From the NCBI RefSeq assembly GCF_000062885.1, contig NC_009142.1, positions 2,469,584 through 2,533,583 of the forward strand: DNA of 64,000 nt, in the 5' to 3' direction. The first letter of the stretch is position 1; every line of letters begins with the position of its first letter. Below are positions 25,730 through 34,665 of this stretch, in pieces. Position numbers and translations under genes: made by a program. The notes under the pieces are model-generated. The model worked only from the letters and a program-made list of their open reading frames with translations. It ran no database searches and had not been told where the DNA came from. This DNA is from Saccharopolyspora erythraea NRRL 2338. GTDB lineage: Bacteria > Actinomycetota > Actinomycetes > Mycobacteriales > Pseudonocardiaceae.

Positions 25730-27508
25730 GTGAAACGAGACACGGTTGGGATGGTGACGCGCGTGGGGCTTCGGGTCCATGAGTTGGCCAAATCTCTGAG
25801 CATGTCCTCTCATCGCGTCCTAGCGCGCTTGAGCGAGCTCGGCGTTCCGGCCCGCAGTCCCTCCAGTCTTGTCGATAGCGCGACAGCGACACGCGTCAAG
25901 GAGTCATTCGGCCAGTATGACGTCGCGACCGAGGCCGGTGCTACCACTCCGCGCCAGTCGACCTGGAACGCCGGAGCGGTTAAACCATCAACGCACCCCG
26001 ACACCTTGCGGAATCTCCAGCGGCTCAAAGAGGCGTTTCCTGTAGTCGAGGATCATCAGGTGATTCTCGCTCGTTTCGGATCGCAATTCCTCTACTCGGT
26101 AACGGGCCGGGTGCCCAAGTTTGATGACTGCGGGTTCGCCCTGGTGCGGTTCAGCCAGGCCATCGAGAACGCATTCGGGCTCACCAGAGAGGTGTTCTTT
26201 TTCTACAGTCCGCACAAAGACCTGCAGATTAGGACATTCCGTGCAGCGAAGAATGCCCTGATTGGACTGCAGCGGGAAGTGACTCCCGATATGATGTTCC
26301 TTTGGGCGCCCGACAAGCGCCTTCGAGAGAAGCTGGACGACTGGTCATCTGGCAACTTCTTGGCCATTCCGCTCGAGCTATCCGATGACGGCGATCCGAT
26401 CGCCTTTATCAAGCTCCTACGCGACTATGTCTTTAAGCGCGATTTGTTCTACGAAACGACGCCCGTGCGAGGCGATAGGTTCTTCGGCAGACGCCAGCTT
26501 CTCCAGAGCCTCCGTGACGACATCCGCAATCAGCGGGTCGCCGGATTGTTCGGGCTAAGAAAGGCGGGGAAGACAAGCGTGCTCTCGGAGTTGGCGCAGA
26601 ATCTCTCCGGCCCCGAAACGATTTTTATCCTACGTGACTTGGAAAGCCTTCCATCGCCTCCAGACGATCCGGTACCCATTCTTCTGCAGGACCTGATCGA
26701 CGATCTCCGCGGCGAGCTTCGGCAGCGTGAGCTAAGCACTCAGGACTTGAGCAGGCTCGCGGGACACGCGGGCATCTCAGATTTTAAGCGCGCGTTTCAG
26801 GCGACCCTGCGCAAACTGGCTCGCAGTGACATCAAGGTCGTGCTCATGCTTGACGAGATCGAGTATCTGACGCCGTCGGACCGAATCGACGTCAGCGAGG
26901 GCGACATGACCTCGGTCGCCCAGCTTCTCGGGACCTTGCGCAGCCTCGTGCAGGAGAATTATAACTTCACCTTCCTCCTGTCAGGGTTGACCAGCGCGAT
27001 CATCGAGAGCGGTCGACTCTACGGTCGGCCAAATCCGCTGTTCTCCTGGGCAAAGGCGAACTTCCTCGCTCCATTCGAACGGCACGAAGCCGATGACCTT
27101 GCCCGGTCCGTGGGGCAGAAGATGGGCATCACGATCCAAGAAGGTGCCCTGGAGGCATTGTTTGACGCAACGGGAGGGCATGCTTTTCTGTACCGGCACC
27201 TGGCCTCCTCCGTGGTCAACGAGTTGCCTGTCGACACGTTCCATCGTGAGATCAAAAAGCCGCTGGTTCTGAGGACTATCAACACCTGGCGCCGCCAGGT
27301 TGCAGGAAACATGCGCGAAATGCTCGATCACGTCAGAAGGTACTATCCCGACGAGTCCTACCTCCTCCAAATCCTCATGGAAGAGCCTGAGTCCTTCGCT
27401 GTCGTCGCCGACGATGTTCCCCTCGCGCTTGGTCATCTGATCAGCCTCGGCCTCGTTCAGGAGGTCGACAACTCCTACGAACTCACACCGGTACTGCAAC
27501 TACTATGA
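25730..27508 (+). CDS. P-loop ATPase with an N-terminal IF2-N-like domain
   Basis: A protein of about 592 aa. Residues 10-60 (VRVHELAKSLSMSSHRVLARLS to GVPARSPSSLVD, key residues ELAK, VL, SPSS) closely follow the IF2-N helical fold of translation factor IF-2. Residues about 90-240 are unassigned. An AAA/STAND-like ATPase follows with Walker A GLFGLRKAGKTSVLSEL (about 272-287) and Walker B KVVLMLDEIEYLTP (about 370), then a helical/winged-helix C-terminus. Starts: GTG at 25730 or ATG at 25751, and the latter starts right before the IF2-N domain. The stop overlaps the HEPN-type gene (ATGA), so they form one unit. GC content and codon use are more relaxed than in the neighbours, a sign of transfer. 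Confidence 0.8.
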   Translation: MKRDTVGMVTRVGLRVHELAKSLSMSSHRVLARLSELGVPARSPSSLVDSATATRVKESFGQYDVATEAGATTPRQSTWNAGAVKPSTHPDTLRNLQRLKEAFPVVEDHQVILARFGSQFLYSVTGRVPKFDDCGFALVRFSQAIENAFGLTREVFFFYSPHKDLQIRTFRAAKNALIGLQREVTPDMMFLWAPDKRLREKLDDWSSGNFLAIPLELSDDGDPIAFIKLLRDYVFKRDLFYETTPVRGDRFFGRRQLLQSLRDDIRNQRVAGLFGLRKAGKTSVLSELAQNLSGPETIFILRDLESLPSPPDDPVPILLQDLIDDLRGELRQRELSTQDLSRLAGHAGISDFKRAFQATLRKLARSDIKVVLMLDEIEYLTPSDRIDVSEGDMTSVAQLLGTLRSLVQENYNFTFLLSGLTSAIIESGRLYGRPNPLFSWAKANFLAPFERHEADDLARSVGQKMGITIQEGALEALFDATGGHAFLYRHLASSVVNELPVDTFHREIKKPLVLRTINTWRRQVAGNMREMLDHVRRYYPDESYLLQILMEEPESFAVVADDVPLALGHLISLGLVQEVDNSYELTPVLQLL

Positions 27509-28653
27509 CGGACATCATTCTCGCGAGCGCTCGGGACCGGGCTGCGGAGATCCGCACCCGGATGAAGCGCTACAAGCTAGTTTTCATCCAGTGCGGTGCC
27601 ACGTTCGACGTTCTCCGAAAACCTCTGCTCGACGCCCTGGGCGGAACTGTGCTCGACGCTGCGGACTTCGCGGGAACTTCGAGTCCCGTCGACCTTCCCC
27701 CGGGTCCAGTTGTCCTGGACGGCATGGAGGCATTCGCGCGTGACGGCAAAGTCGGCAGTGTCACGCTCGGAGCGCTCCGTGCGAAGGTCAATAAGCTTCG
27801 AGACAACGACGCGGATATCTGCCTGGTTTCCCGCACGCCGAAGATCTCTTTTGCTCCGGTCGCGGGTAGCAGTCTGCTTGACGATTCGTCCTGGCATTGC
27901 CTTCCATTGCTAGAGCCGCACGAACGCCTCGAAGAGCTACGTCGTACTCCGGCGTCATCGCTTCCGTCGGTCGGGCTTGGTCATCAAGCCGACTTAAACC
28001 TTCTCCTGCGAACGGCACTGGAAGAACTCGGCGTCAACGTCCTCACTGACCTAGATTTTGCCGTATTCGAAGCAAGGCACGGCGCCAACTTCATCACCGA
28101 AGTCGAGCCTGGTGTCGCGGAGGCGCTGCGTGGCGCAGGCCTTGCCCACATCATCGACGACGCCCTGCGGTTTAACTCGCCAGGGCCGTTCTGGCAGTTC
28201 GAGAATGCCATAGCGGATGTCATCGCCACGATCGTCGGACCTCAGGCCGATCTCCCCGCAGTCTCTGAGGGACTATGGCAAATTGAACGCACGATCCGGA
28301 AGTTGCTGCGCGAAGCCGCCATTCGGGAGGCGGGTGGAAAATGGCGCAAAAATCTCTTCAATGAGACTATCGCCAAGCACGTGCTCGAACGAGCGCGAAA
28401 CGACGTTAACGTGACTGCGGCGAGTATCTCCGAGCTCCGAGATCCTATCGAGTGGCTGTCTCTCGGCGAACTGCTCGATGTCGTCGAGTCTCCGAAGTTC
28501 AACGGCCTGTCGTGGGACGGGGTCCTATGGCGGCGCTTTAGACAGGAGGTTATGCCGATACGCAACAGAATCTCCCACATGCGCCTGCTCAAGAAGCGTG
28601 ACCGAACGACCGTACGGATGTGGGTTAACCGCATCACTACAACACTGAGATAA
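27505..28653 (+). CDS. HEPN-type putative RNase effector paired with the ATPase
   Basis: A 382-aa protein of unknown family. The N-terminal 150 residues look like a degenerate P-loop or Rossmann unit (YKLVFIQCGATFDVLRKPLL, PVVLDGMEAFARD), with strands but no Walker A. The C-terminal 110 residues are helical and end with QEVMPIRNRISHMRLLKK, where R352-N-x3-H357 matches the Rx4-6H active motif of HEPN RNases of the Swt1 type. The gene overlaps the upstream ATPase gene by four bases. An ATPase controlling a HEPN toxin is a known design in abortive immunity. The assignment rests on one motif and on context. Confidence 0.6.
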   Translation: MTDIILASARDRAAEIRTRMKRYKLVFIQCGATFDVLRKPLLDALGGTVLDAADFAGTSSPVDLPPGPVVLDGMEAFARDGKVGSVTLGALRAKVNKLRDNDADICLVSRTPKISFAPVAGSSLLDDSSWHCLPLLEPHERLEELRRTPASSLPSVGLGHQADLNLLLRTALEELGVNVLTDLDFAVFEARHGANFITEVEPGVAEALRGAGLAHIIDDALRFNSPGPFWQFENAIADVIATIVGPQADLPAVSEGLWQIERTIRKLLREAAIREAGGKWRKNLFNETIAKHVLERARNDVNVTAASISELRDPIEWLSLGELLDVVESPKFNGLSWDGVLWRRFRQEVMPIRNRISHMRLLKKRDRTTVRMWVNRITTTLR

Positions 28654-29152
28654 GGGCCTAGTGCGACCGCTCACGGGCGAGGTCCTCCGTCGTCGTGCGG
28701 CAGCGCGTCAGCCTCGATGCTCTGACCCAGCCAGAACGTCGCCGTACTTTCCTGCATGGTTTCCTTCCTTGGTGTCGATAGGGTATTTGGGCTCCGAGAG
28801 GGACGCGCCGTCATCTTCCGCGACGCCGACTAGGTTGTTACGGCCGACGAGATCGACTACCTGCCGATGAGCCTCCGACTGCTCGCGCCGAGGAGATCGT
28901 TGGCTTGCGCCACACCGAACGCTGGATGCCGACCTTGACCGACGCCGCCCGTGTCCAGCAAGACGTAAGGGGAAGCATGGCCGCAGGGACGTGATCGTCG
29001 TTAGCCTCGCTACGAGAATCGATGTGCCGGCAGTTACTGACTGCGGAAACGATCCGCGGGTTCGGGATAACTCTATGGCGCTCTGCCAAAAAATGAGCCT
29101 TGTACCTTGTGCGGTCGCGTTTGCGGTTGGTGTTGCTAAGGCCAGCGTGGTG
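28654..29152. other. 499-base gap without a supported gene
   Basis: There are only short unconvincing frames and no repeat that I can recognise. It separates the HEPN gene from the 3' end of the second serine recombinase. Confidence 0.45.
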
Positions 29153-30854
29153 TCATAGGTGAATGTAGCCGTGTTGGGTGGGGTAGGCGTATGGGTCGAC
29201 TCCGGCCTCGGACACAGACTTTATGCCTACGATGTGGTGGTCAGGCCTAGCCTGGACCACCACTTTTTGTTCGTCAGGGTGATACGTCAGGTGTAGGCCC
29301 AGGGCCTGGTAGAGGCATGTCTTGTCGCTGCCGTCGGCGTTGCGCAGCGCGGTACGGATGCCGCCGATGTTGTCGATCACGGTTCGGATGTCGTCGCGGG
29401 TCCAGCGGTGGTTGCGCTTGGCCTGGTTGAGAACCCGTTCGGCGCTTTGCTTGGTGGCGTGGATCTCGGCTGTCCAGGTGGCGATGATGGCGGGGTCTGT
29501 TCCGGCTTCGAGTGCTGCGCGGTAGCGCTGGAGTCTGGCGTTGCAGTCGGCGAGCGTCTGCTCGGCTTTGATGATGCTGGGGTCGACGCTCGTGGTCTGC
29601 GCGTCGGTCAGGGCAGTGAGTGTGGCTTCAACTCGGTCGGGTCGGAAGGCGGTCTGGATCCAGCCGTCGAGTGGATCGATGAGCAGGTGCTCGCGTAGGT
29701 AGACGTTGTTGGGGTGCTGCACCTTGTTCGCCAGCGCGTATTCCTGCGGGTAGCGGCAGCGGTAGTGCGGCAGGTCTCTGATCCAGTTGCCCTGCATCCG
29801 GCGTTCGCACAGGCCGCAGTAGAGCAGCCCCCGCAGCAGGTAGCGCCTCGACGATGGTCGCGGGGCCCGTTGGGTGTGGGTGGTGGCGCGGCGAGCGTGC
29901 ATTCTGGTTTGGGCGTGGTCGAAGTCCTCAGGTGGGACAAGGGCTTCGTGGACCGTGCTGTCGGACCAGATCCACTGGGAGGGATCGTTCCATCGCAGCT
30001 TGGTCTGGTGGCCGAGCGCGACGTCTTCGACGTCGATGAGGCCTTCGTGCTTGTTGCTTGTTCCACACCTGGCGGCCGGTGTACCGGGGGTTGGTCAGGA
30101 TGGTTCGGATGGCGCCCTTGGACCAGGCCACGCCGCTTCGGTGCGAGTTGCGTTTGCGGTCATGAGCACTGGGGCAGGCGATGTTGTCGCGGGTGAGTCC
30201 CTCAGCGATCGCGTAAAGCCCGGCGCCCGACAGGTACTCGCGGAAGATTCTCTGGACGACCGGTGCGGTTTCCGGGTCGGGTTCCAGTCGGTGGAGACGT
30301 TTTCCGTCGGCAGCCTTCGCCGGGTTGGGGTGGGGGCCGGCGTCGGCGAGGCGGTAGCCGTAGGGCGGGCGGCCGCCCAGGTAACGACCTTCGATCTGGG
30401 TTTGTGACTGCATCGCTGTGCGTACGCGGATTTTGATGCGGTTGCGCTCGCCCTTGGACATCCCGCCGAAGACACCCATGATCAGGTCGTGGGCTTCACT
30501 CGTGGGGTCGATCGGGCCACCGACTTCAGGAACCCAGAGTCCGACTCCGTAGTGGTTAAAGACCGGGAATGTGAGCCCGTATTGGTTGTCGTAGAAGGCG
30601 CGTTGGGGTTCGCCGATGACAACGGCGTCGAATCCACGCATTGGGTCCGCGAGCGCAGCCAGAAGCCGAGACGCTTCGGGACGTCGCTTCCACGGCAACG
30701 CGCGTGTGTGGCCGACGTCGAAATACTCTGTCACGATGTGGCCGTGTGCGTCTGTCAGTCCGCGGGCGCGGATTAGTTGCCAGTTCCGTGACGTCTCCGG
30801 GTCTTGTTGGTCTTCGGTAGAAACGCGGCCGTAGAAGGCGAACTGTAGTGTCAT
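29153..30854 (-). pseudogene. second large serine recombinase, frameshifted
   Basis: It starts MTLQFAFYGRVSTEDQQDPE (catalytic Ser in GRVST) and includes GFDAVVIGEPQRAFYDNQ, GGRPPYGYRLADAG and NPRYTGRQVWNKQ. Near 30050 the frame changes. The other frame continues KHEGLIDVEDVALGHQTKL and then YLLRGLLYCGLCERRMQGNW (zinc ribbon), a coiled coil with LADCNARLQRYRAAL, and the C-terminus. One base lost around AACAAGCAACAAG would explain it. It is clearly related to the recombinase at 17175-18638, sharing the order and wording of the motifs. It could be a dead integrase, a sequencing error or, less likely, a programmed shift. Confidence 0.82.
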
Positions 30855-31048
30855 GGTAGTGTGTTCTCGCTGGATGAGTTGGGGGTGTTGTTTGCGTCCC
30901 CATTGTCGCTCGATGACACGTGAAGAAGAAGCCGAAGCATTATCTTTGCGGCAGGATCACTAAATTCGGGTGCGGAGCTGGGTAGCTCCACGGAGATACT
31001 CTGATGCTCGGCCTCCAGCCGATTCTTGCCCATTAGACTTCGCGGCCG

Positions 31049-32020
31049 TTATGCGTTGGCTGGTTTCGAGCCGATGGTTGAAAGGCATGCTGGCGAGACG
31101 CGTGGTCGCGGTTGGCGCTGCCCGAGGTTCTCGGCACCCATGGATGTCTCTGGCGTGCGGAAGATGAGGACGTCTTCGTGGGTGATGAGGTGGAGGGGGA
31201 GTCCGGCGTCGCGTTGTTTGCGGATGAAGTCGCGTTGGAAGAAGCTGCCGCGGGCGACGAGGTGGTGTTCGGCGGCGCGGGCGAGGAGGGCGACGCAGCG
31301 TTCGGTGGGGATGAGTCCGGCTTGGCGGCCGCAGGTGAGGATCTGGGCGGGCAGGTCGATGAGTTCGGAGTGTTCGCGCCAGGGGCGGATGGTGATCGCG
31401 AGGTGTCCGCCGGGGCGCAGGTAGTGGCGGAGGCCGGTGAGGATGCGCGTGAAGCCGGTCAGTAGGCGTTGGTGGCCGATGTTGGCGAGGTTGCCGCGGT
31501 CGAGGGTGTTCCCGTAGCGATGGTGGAACTTGTGCACGATCCGGTCGGGCTGGGTGACGACTTGCCCGTGGGTGGAGGGCCCGTACGGGGGTGAGGTGAC
31601 CGCCAGTGCGGCTTGACCGAGGTAGGTGCTGGGGAGCAGCGAGGAGAGCTGGCGGGCGTCGCCCTGGATGACTTCGCCGCGGTGGTCGATGCCGGCGGCG
31701 TGGGCGAGGGCGATGTTGTCGCGGGCGATGTGGGCCCAGTGGGGTTCGTATTCGACGCCGAGTGCGTGGCGTCCGGTGTGGATTGCTTCGACGAGGGTGG
31801 TGCCGATGCCGCACATGGGGTCGAGGACGAGGTCGCCGGGCTGGGTGTAGTGGGTGATGGCGTGGCGGGCGATGGCGGGGAGCATCTTGGCCGGGTGGGC
31901 GGTGGAGTCGGGGGTGTAGCGATGCTTGCGCTGGCTCGCGGGTGCGGTCTGGGCCGTGGTCCACACCGACAGGGGTTCGGAGGAGTTGTCGTGGTCGGCG
32001 GGCGGTGTCTGGAGATCCAC
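31049..32020 (-). CDS. DNA methyltransferase (N4-cytosine/N6-adenine type)
   Basis: A 323-aa enzyme with the AdoMet motif PGDLVLDPMCGIGTTLVEAI (about residues 61-80) preceded by HPAKMLP, and the catalytic motif VTSPPYGPSTHG (about 141-152). The order and TSPPYG fit the beta class modifying exocyclic amino groups. A target-recognition region is not obvious, and no restriction gene adjoins it. A related but degenerate gene lies directly upstream on the same strand with a 59-base gap. Such orphan pairs are common in actinobacterial conjugative elements, where they may protect incoming DNA. Confidence 0.85.
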   Translation of the reverse strand: MDLQTPPADHDNSSEPLSVWTTAQTAPASQRKHRYTPDSTAHPAKMLPAIARHAITHYTQPGDLVLDPMCGIGTTLVEAIHTGRHALGVEYEPHWAHIARDNIALAHAAGIDHRGEVIQGDARQLSSLLPSTYLGQAALAVTSPPYGPSTHGQVVTQPDRIVHKFHHRYGNTLDRGNLANIGHQRLLTGFTRILTGLRHYLRPGGHLAITIRPWREHSELIDLPAQILTCGRQAGLIPTERCVALLARAAEHHLVARGSFFQRDFIRKQRDAGLPLHLITHEDVLIFRTPETSMGAENLGQRQPRPRVSPACLSTIGSKPANA

Positions 32021-32079
32021 AGGGAAGTCCTTCGGGGCAGAGGGAGCTTGGGGACTTTGGCGTCGATACGTCCGAGGTT

Positions 32080-32931
32080 TCAGCTGGTGCCGTTGGTGCT
32101 CGGGTGGGCGAACACGAGCAGGTCTGAGTGCACGCGTCGATGGAGGCCCGTCGGCGGGTGAGGTGCGTCCGGCGTGGTCGGCTCGGTGAAGAGTCGCCCG
32201 TGTCGGATGGGTGTGTGGAGGGCGACGATGTGCTGCAGGTACAGCAGGTCGGCGTTCTGCGCGGCGGTGACGACTGTGCCGGTGGGGTCGAGGAGTTCGC
32301 CGTGTTCCTGGTGGCTGTGGGTGAGCACGACGAGGATGCCGCCGGTGCGGAGCCGGTGAGCGGCGTGGGTGGCGACGCGGTCGCAGCCGGCGTCGTCGCA
32401 GTCGCGGGGGTGCAGGCTCGTGATGAGCAAGTCCAATTCGGACGCGGAGGCGGCCTCCTGCTCGGGTGTCCGAACTAGGGCTGGCGTCGCCGGCGCGGCG
32501 AGGTGTTCCAGCGAGCTGATCCGGTCGAGCTCGACCACGGTTGCGAGGGCGTCGTCGCGTTCCTTTTCATGCTCGCGCTCGCATCCGGGCGAGCGGTCAC
32601 GAGCAGATGTGGATGCGGAGGTACCTGGCCAGGGCAGTAGGCCTACTCGGTCGCCGGACGAGGTGAAGGCGTGGACGATCTGGGCAACGAGCGGGGCGGG
32701 CCACTTCGCGGAGGTGAGCGGAGTGCGGGGCGTCCAGACGGTGGCGGGCGTCGGTGCGGGGGAAGCGTTCTGGGCCCGCGGCCGTCGGGAGGTCGACCGT
32801 GCTTGGGTCGGTCGGGTTCGTGTCGGGGCGCCGGGGTAGGGCCGGGGATCCGCTCCTCGGTGCCTTGGGCGGGACGAGCCGCGCCGTTGGTTGGAATTGC
32901 GTCCGGTGTTGGGAGTGTCCGGGCTGGCCAT
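32080..32931 (-). CDS. degenerate DNA-methyltransferase-like partner protein
   Basis: A 283-aa protein. The first 80 residues are Pro/Arg-rich and probably disordered. PAPLVAQIVHAFTSSGDRVGLLPWPG lines up with the AdoMet motif region of the neighbour (HAITHYTQPGDLVLDPMCGIG), but the D-P-x-C-G-x-G core is lost. LLITSLHPRDC stands where TSPPY would be, so catalysis is unlikely. The C-terminus has LRTGGILVVLTHSHQEHGE like a Rossmann strand. The ATG at 32931 follows GGAGG with good spacing. The gene lies just upstream of the intact methyltransferase on the same strand. It may act as a non-catalytic subunit. Confidence 0.65.
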   Translation of the reverse strand: MASPDTPNTGRNSNQRRGSSRPRHRGADPRPYPGAPTRTRPTQARSTSRRPRAQNASPAPTPATVWTPRTPLTSAKWPAPLVAQIVHAFTSSGDRVGLLPWPGTSASTSARDRSPGCEREHEKERDDALATVVELDRISSLEHLAAPATPALVRTPEQEAASASELDLLITSLHPRDCDDAGCDRVATHAAHRLRTGGILVVLTHSHQEHGELLDPTGTVVTAAQNADLLYLQHIVALHTPIRHGRLFTEPTTPDAPHPPTGLHRRVHSDLLVFAHPSTNGTS

Positions 32932-33378
32932 GAGTGTCCTCCGGGGAAGCCGCGAAAAGGCGGCGGTGATTGACACTCCTGAACTCCGGAATGCGAGTCC
33001 ATTCGGGACACAGGTCGGCAGATTTTCTCGAGATCCTCTTCGGCTGCGCGAAGTGGTGGACGGAAAACTCGTGAAGGTCGGGATGTCATCGCGGGGCGAG
33101 GTGTCGAGCCTGCGTGAAGCCGCGGCTCGAGCTGGTGTCCAGGCCCATGACATGGGGTAACGTCGCGGCTCAGACGTAGTACCACCCTGGTGTGGCGACA
33201 GCCTGAGTCGCATCCATCAAGATCGGCAATGCCGAGGGTAGGGGCGCAAGGTATGTGCCTGGTAAGCGGGCTGTGCGCAGATTGAAACTGCGCGGAATTC
33301 AGATGGTAAGAGGCCGGTAAGGCGTCATGTGGCCTTCTTGTGGCACGTCTTGTTCCATTCGTGTCGCAAGGAGCTGCG
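32932..33378. other. 447-base divergent intergenic region
   Basis: It lies between the minus-strand methyltransferase pair and the plus-strand regulator/pilin genes. No gene is supported. It probably carries promoters for both directions. Confidence 0.45.
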
Positions 33379-34250
33379 GTGAACCGACACTCCACGAATT
33401 CGCAAACCGATGGTCAACCAGGTCCTCTCGACGCCGCGCGTCGCGCGTTCCGCCTGTTGGTCACCGGACCGCATCCGATCAGCCTGGACGGAGATCGCTT
33501 CCCCGGACTGCCGTCGCGCCGGCTGGCGCTGGACGAGCTGCGTGATCTGCTGCTGCATCGGCGGTGCCGCAGCAGGTTCGGGACGCGGTGTGGGCCCACG
33601 TGGTCGAACGTGCTCGCGCCGAAGGCGGTGCATGGTCCGTCGCCTGCGCCGGGCTGGCGCTACCCGCGCTCACCTCGATCGCTGCCCGCTTGTCGGCGCG
33701 GTTCGCCGCCGACCCCGCCGACATCCACTCCGGGGTGCTGACCGGGTTCCTCGCGGAGCTCGCCGAAATCGATCTCATCAGGCCGTTGATCATGAACCGG
33801 CTGCGGTGGGCGGCGTACCGCGGCGGCCACCGCGTGCTGCGCGAGGCCCTCGACGCCCCGTCTCCAGCGCTTGACGACGGCACCGCTCCGCTGAGCTCTC
33901 GGCAGGTTTCGGAAGCTGCGGGACATCCGGATCTCGTACTTGCCCGCGCCGTTGCCGAGGACGTGATCACGTCAGGTGAAGCGGAGCTGATCGCTGCCAC
34001 CCGGCTCGAGCGCAAGCCGCTGGCCGATGTCGCCCAGGAGCGCGGGATCGGTTACGAGGCGCTCAAGAAGTGTCGCCGACGGGTCGAGCACCGCCTCGCA
34101 GCCTATCTGCGCGAGGAGGCAGCAGGAGATTCGACGACCCGATGCGGCCCCTTGATGTCCCCGAAGGGCCGCGGAACCGGAGTTCAGAGACGCGGCCGTT
34201 GTACGCCGACTGCCCCATCCGCTGTGACTTCGGAGATGCCGCCATGCTGA
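33379..34250 (+). pseudogene. sigma-like HTH regulator of an actinobacterial conjugative element, frameshifted
   Basis: GTG at 33379 after AAGGAG begins VNRHSTNSQTDGQPG. It reads through LDAARRAFRLLVTGPHPISL and LPSRRLALDELRDLLLHRRC. The matching continuation is in another frame: PQQVRDAVWAHVVERARAEG, PADIHSGVLTGFLAELAEID, VAEDVITSGEAELIAATRLE, with a C-terminal helix-turn-helix AQERGIGYEALKKCRRRVEH. One missing C near 33563 would restore it. Proteins of this type sit at the head of the transfer genes in actinobacterial integrative elements and resemble the C-terminal part of sigma factors. Its 3' end overlaps the pilin-like gene. Confidence 0.7.
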
Positions 34251-34665
34251 ACAGAACCCGTCCTCGTTCCCGACGCGTCAACGCCCGGGGCCCGCTGAAA
34301 CGTCCGATGTCTACGCGGTGCGCAGCCCGCGGTATGCAACCGGGCCTCGTGCTTGTCGCCGCGGTCGCCGTGTGCTGCTGGATGGTGTGGCAACGAGCCG
34401 GGTGGGCTGAGTCCACCCACGTTGTCGCTCTGGCCCGGACGCTCGACGAAGTGCTCACCAACATCCGCAACTGGATCATGGGCTGCTCGCGCTCGTCGCG
34501 ACCGTGTTCCTGACACTGGGCGGGCTGAGGTACGTGGCGAGCAACGGTGAGCCGGGGGAGCTGGAGAAGGCCAAGCAGGCTCTGCGTAACGCGGGCATCG
34601 GCTATCTGCTGACCGCGTTGGCTCCGGTGTTGGTCGACATCCTCAGGCAGATCGTGGGTGCGTGA
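34244..34665 (+). pseudogene. VirB2/TrbC-like pilin, frameshifted
   Basis: The ATG at 34244 gives MLNRTRPRSRRVNARG, a hydrophobic segment (GLVLVAAVAVCCWMVW) and LARTLDEVLTNIRNWIMG. The natural continuation LLALVATVFLTLGGLRYVAS, then EPGELEKAKQALRNAGIGYL, is in another frame, so one base appears lost near 34482. Two hydrophobic helices separated by a short polar loop are the pilin subunit layout of type IV secretion systems. The stop overlaps the start of the TrbL-like gene (GTGA), consistent with a transfer operon. Confidence 0.68.

Noticed and set aside
29206-29215. CCTCGGACAC, also at the 3' end of tRNA-Leu (17161-17170), as a possible att repeat
   Set aside because: Only ten GC-rich bases match. 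It lies inside the coding sequence of the second recombinase, and flanks do not extend the match.
34070-34240. Upstream extension of the pilin frame
   Set aside because: It overlaps the well-supported sigma-like gene. The ATG at 34244 starts the signal-like region.
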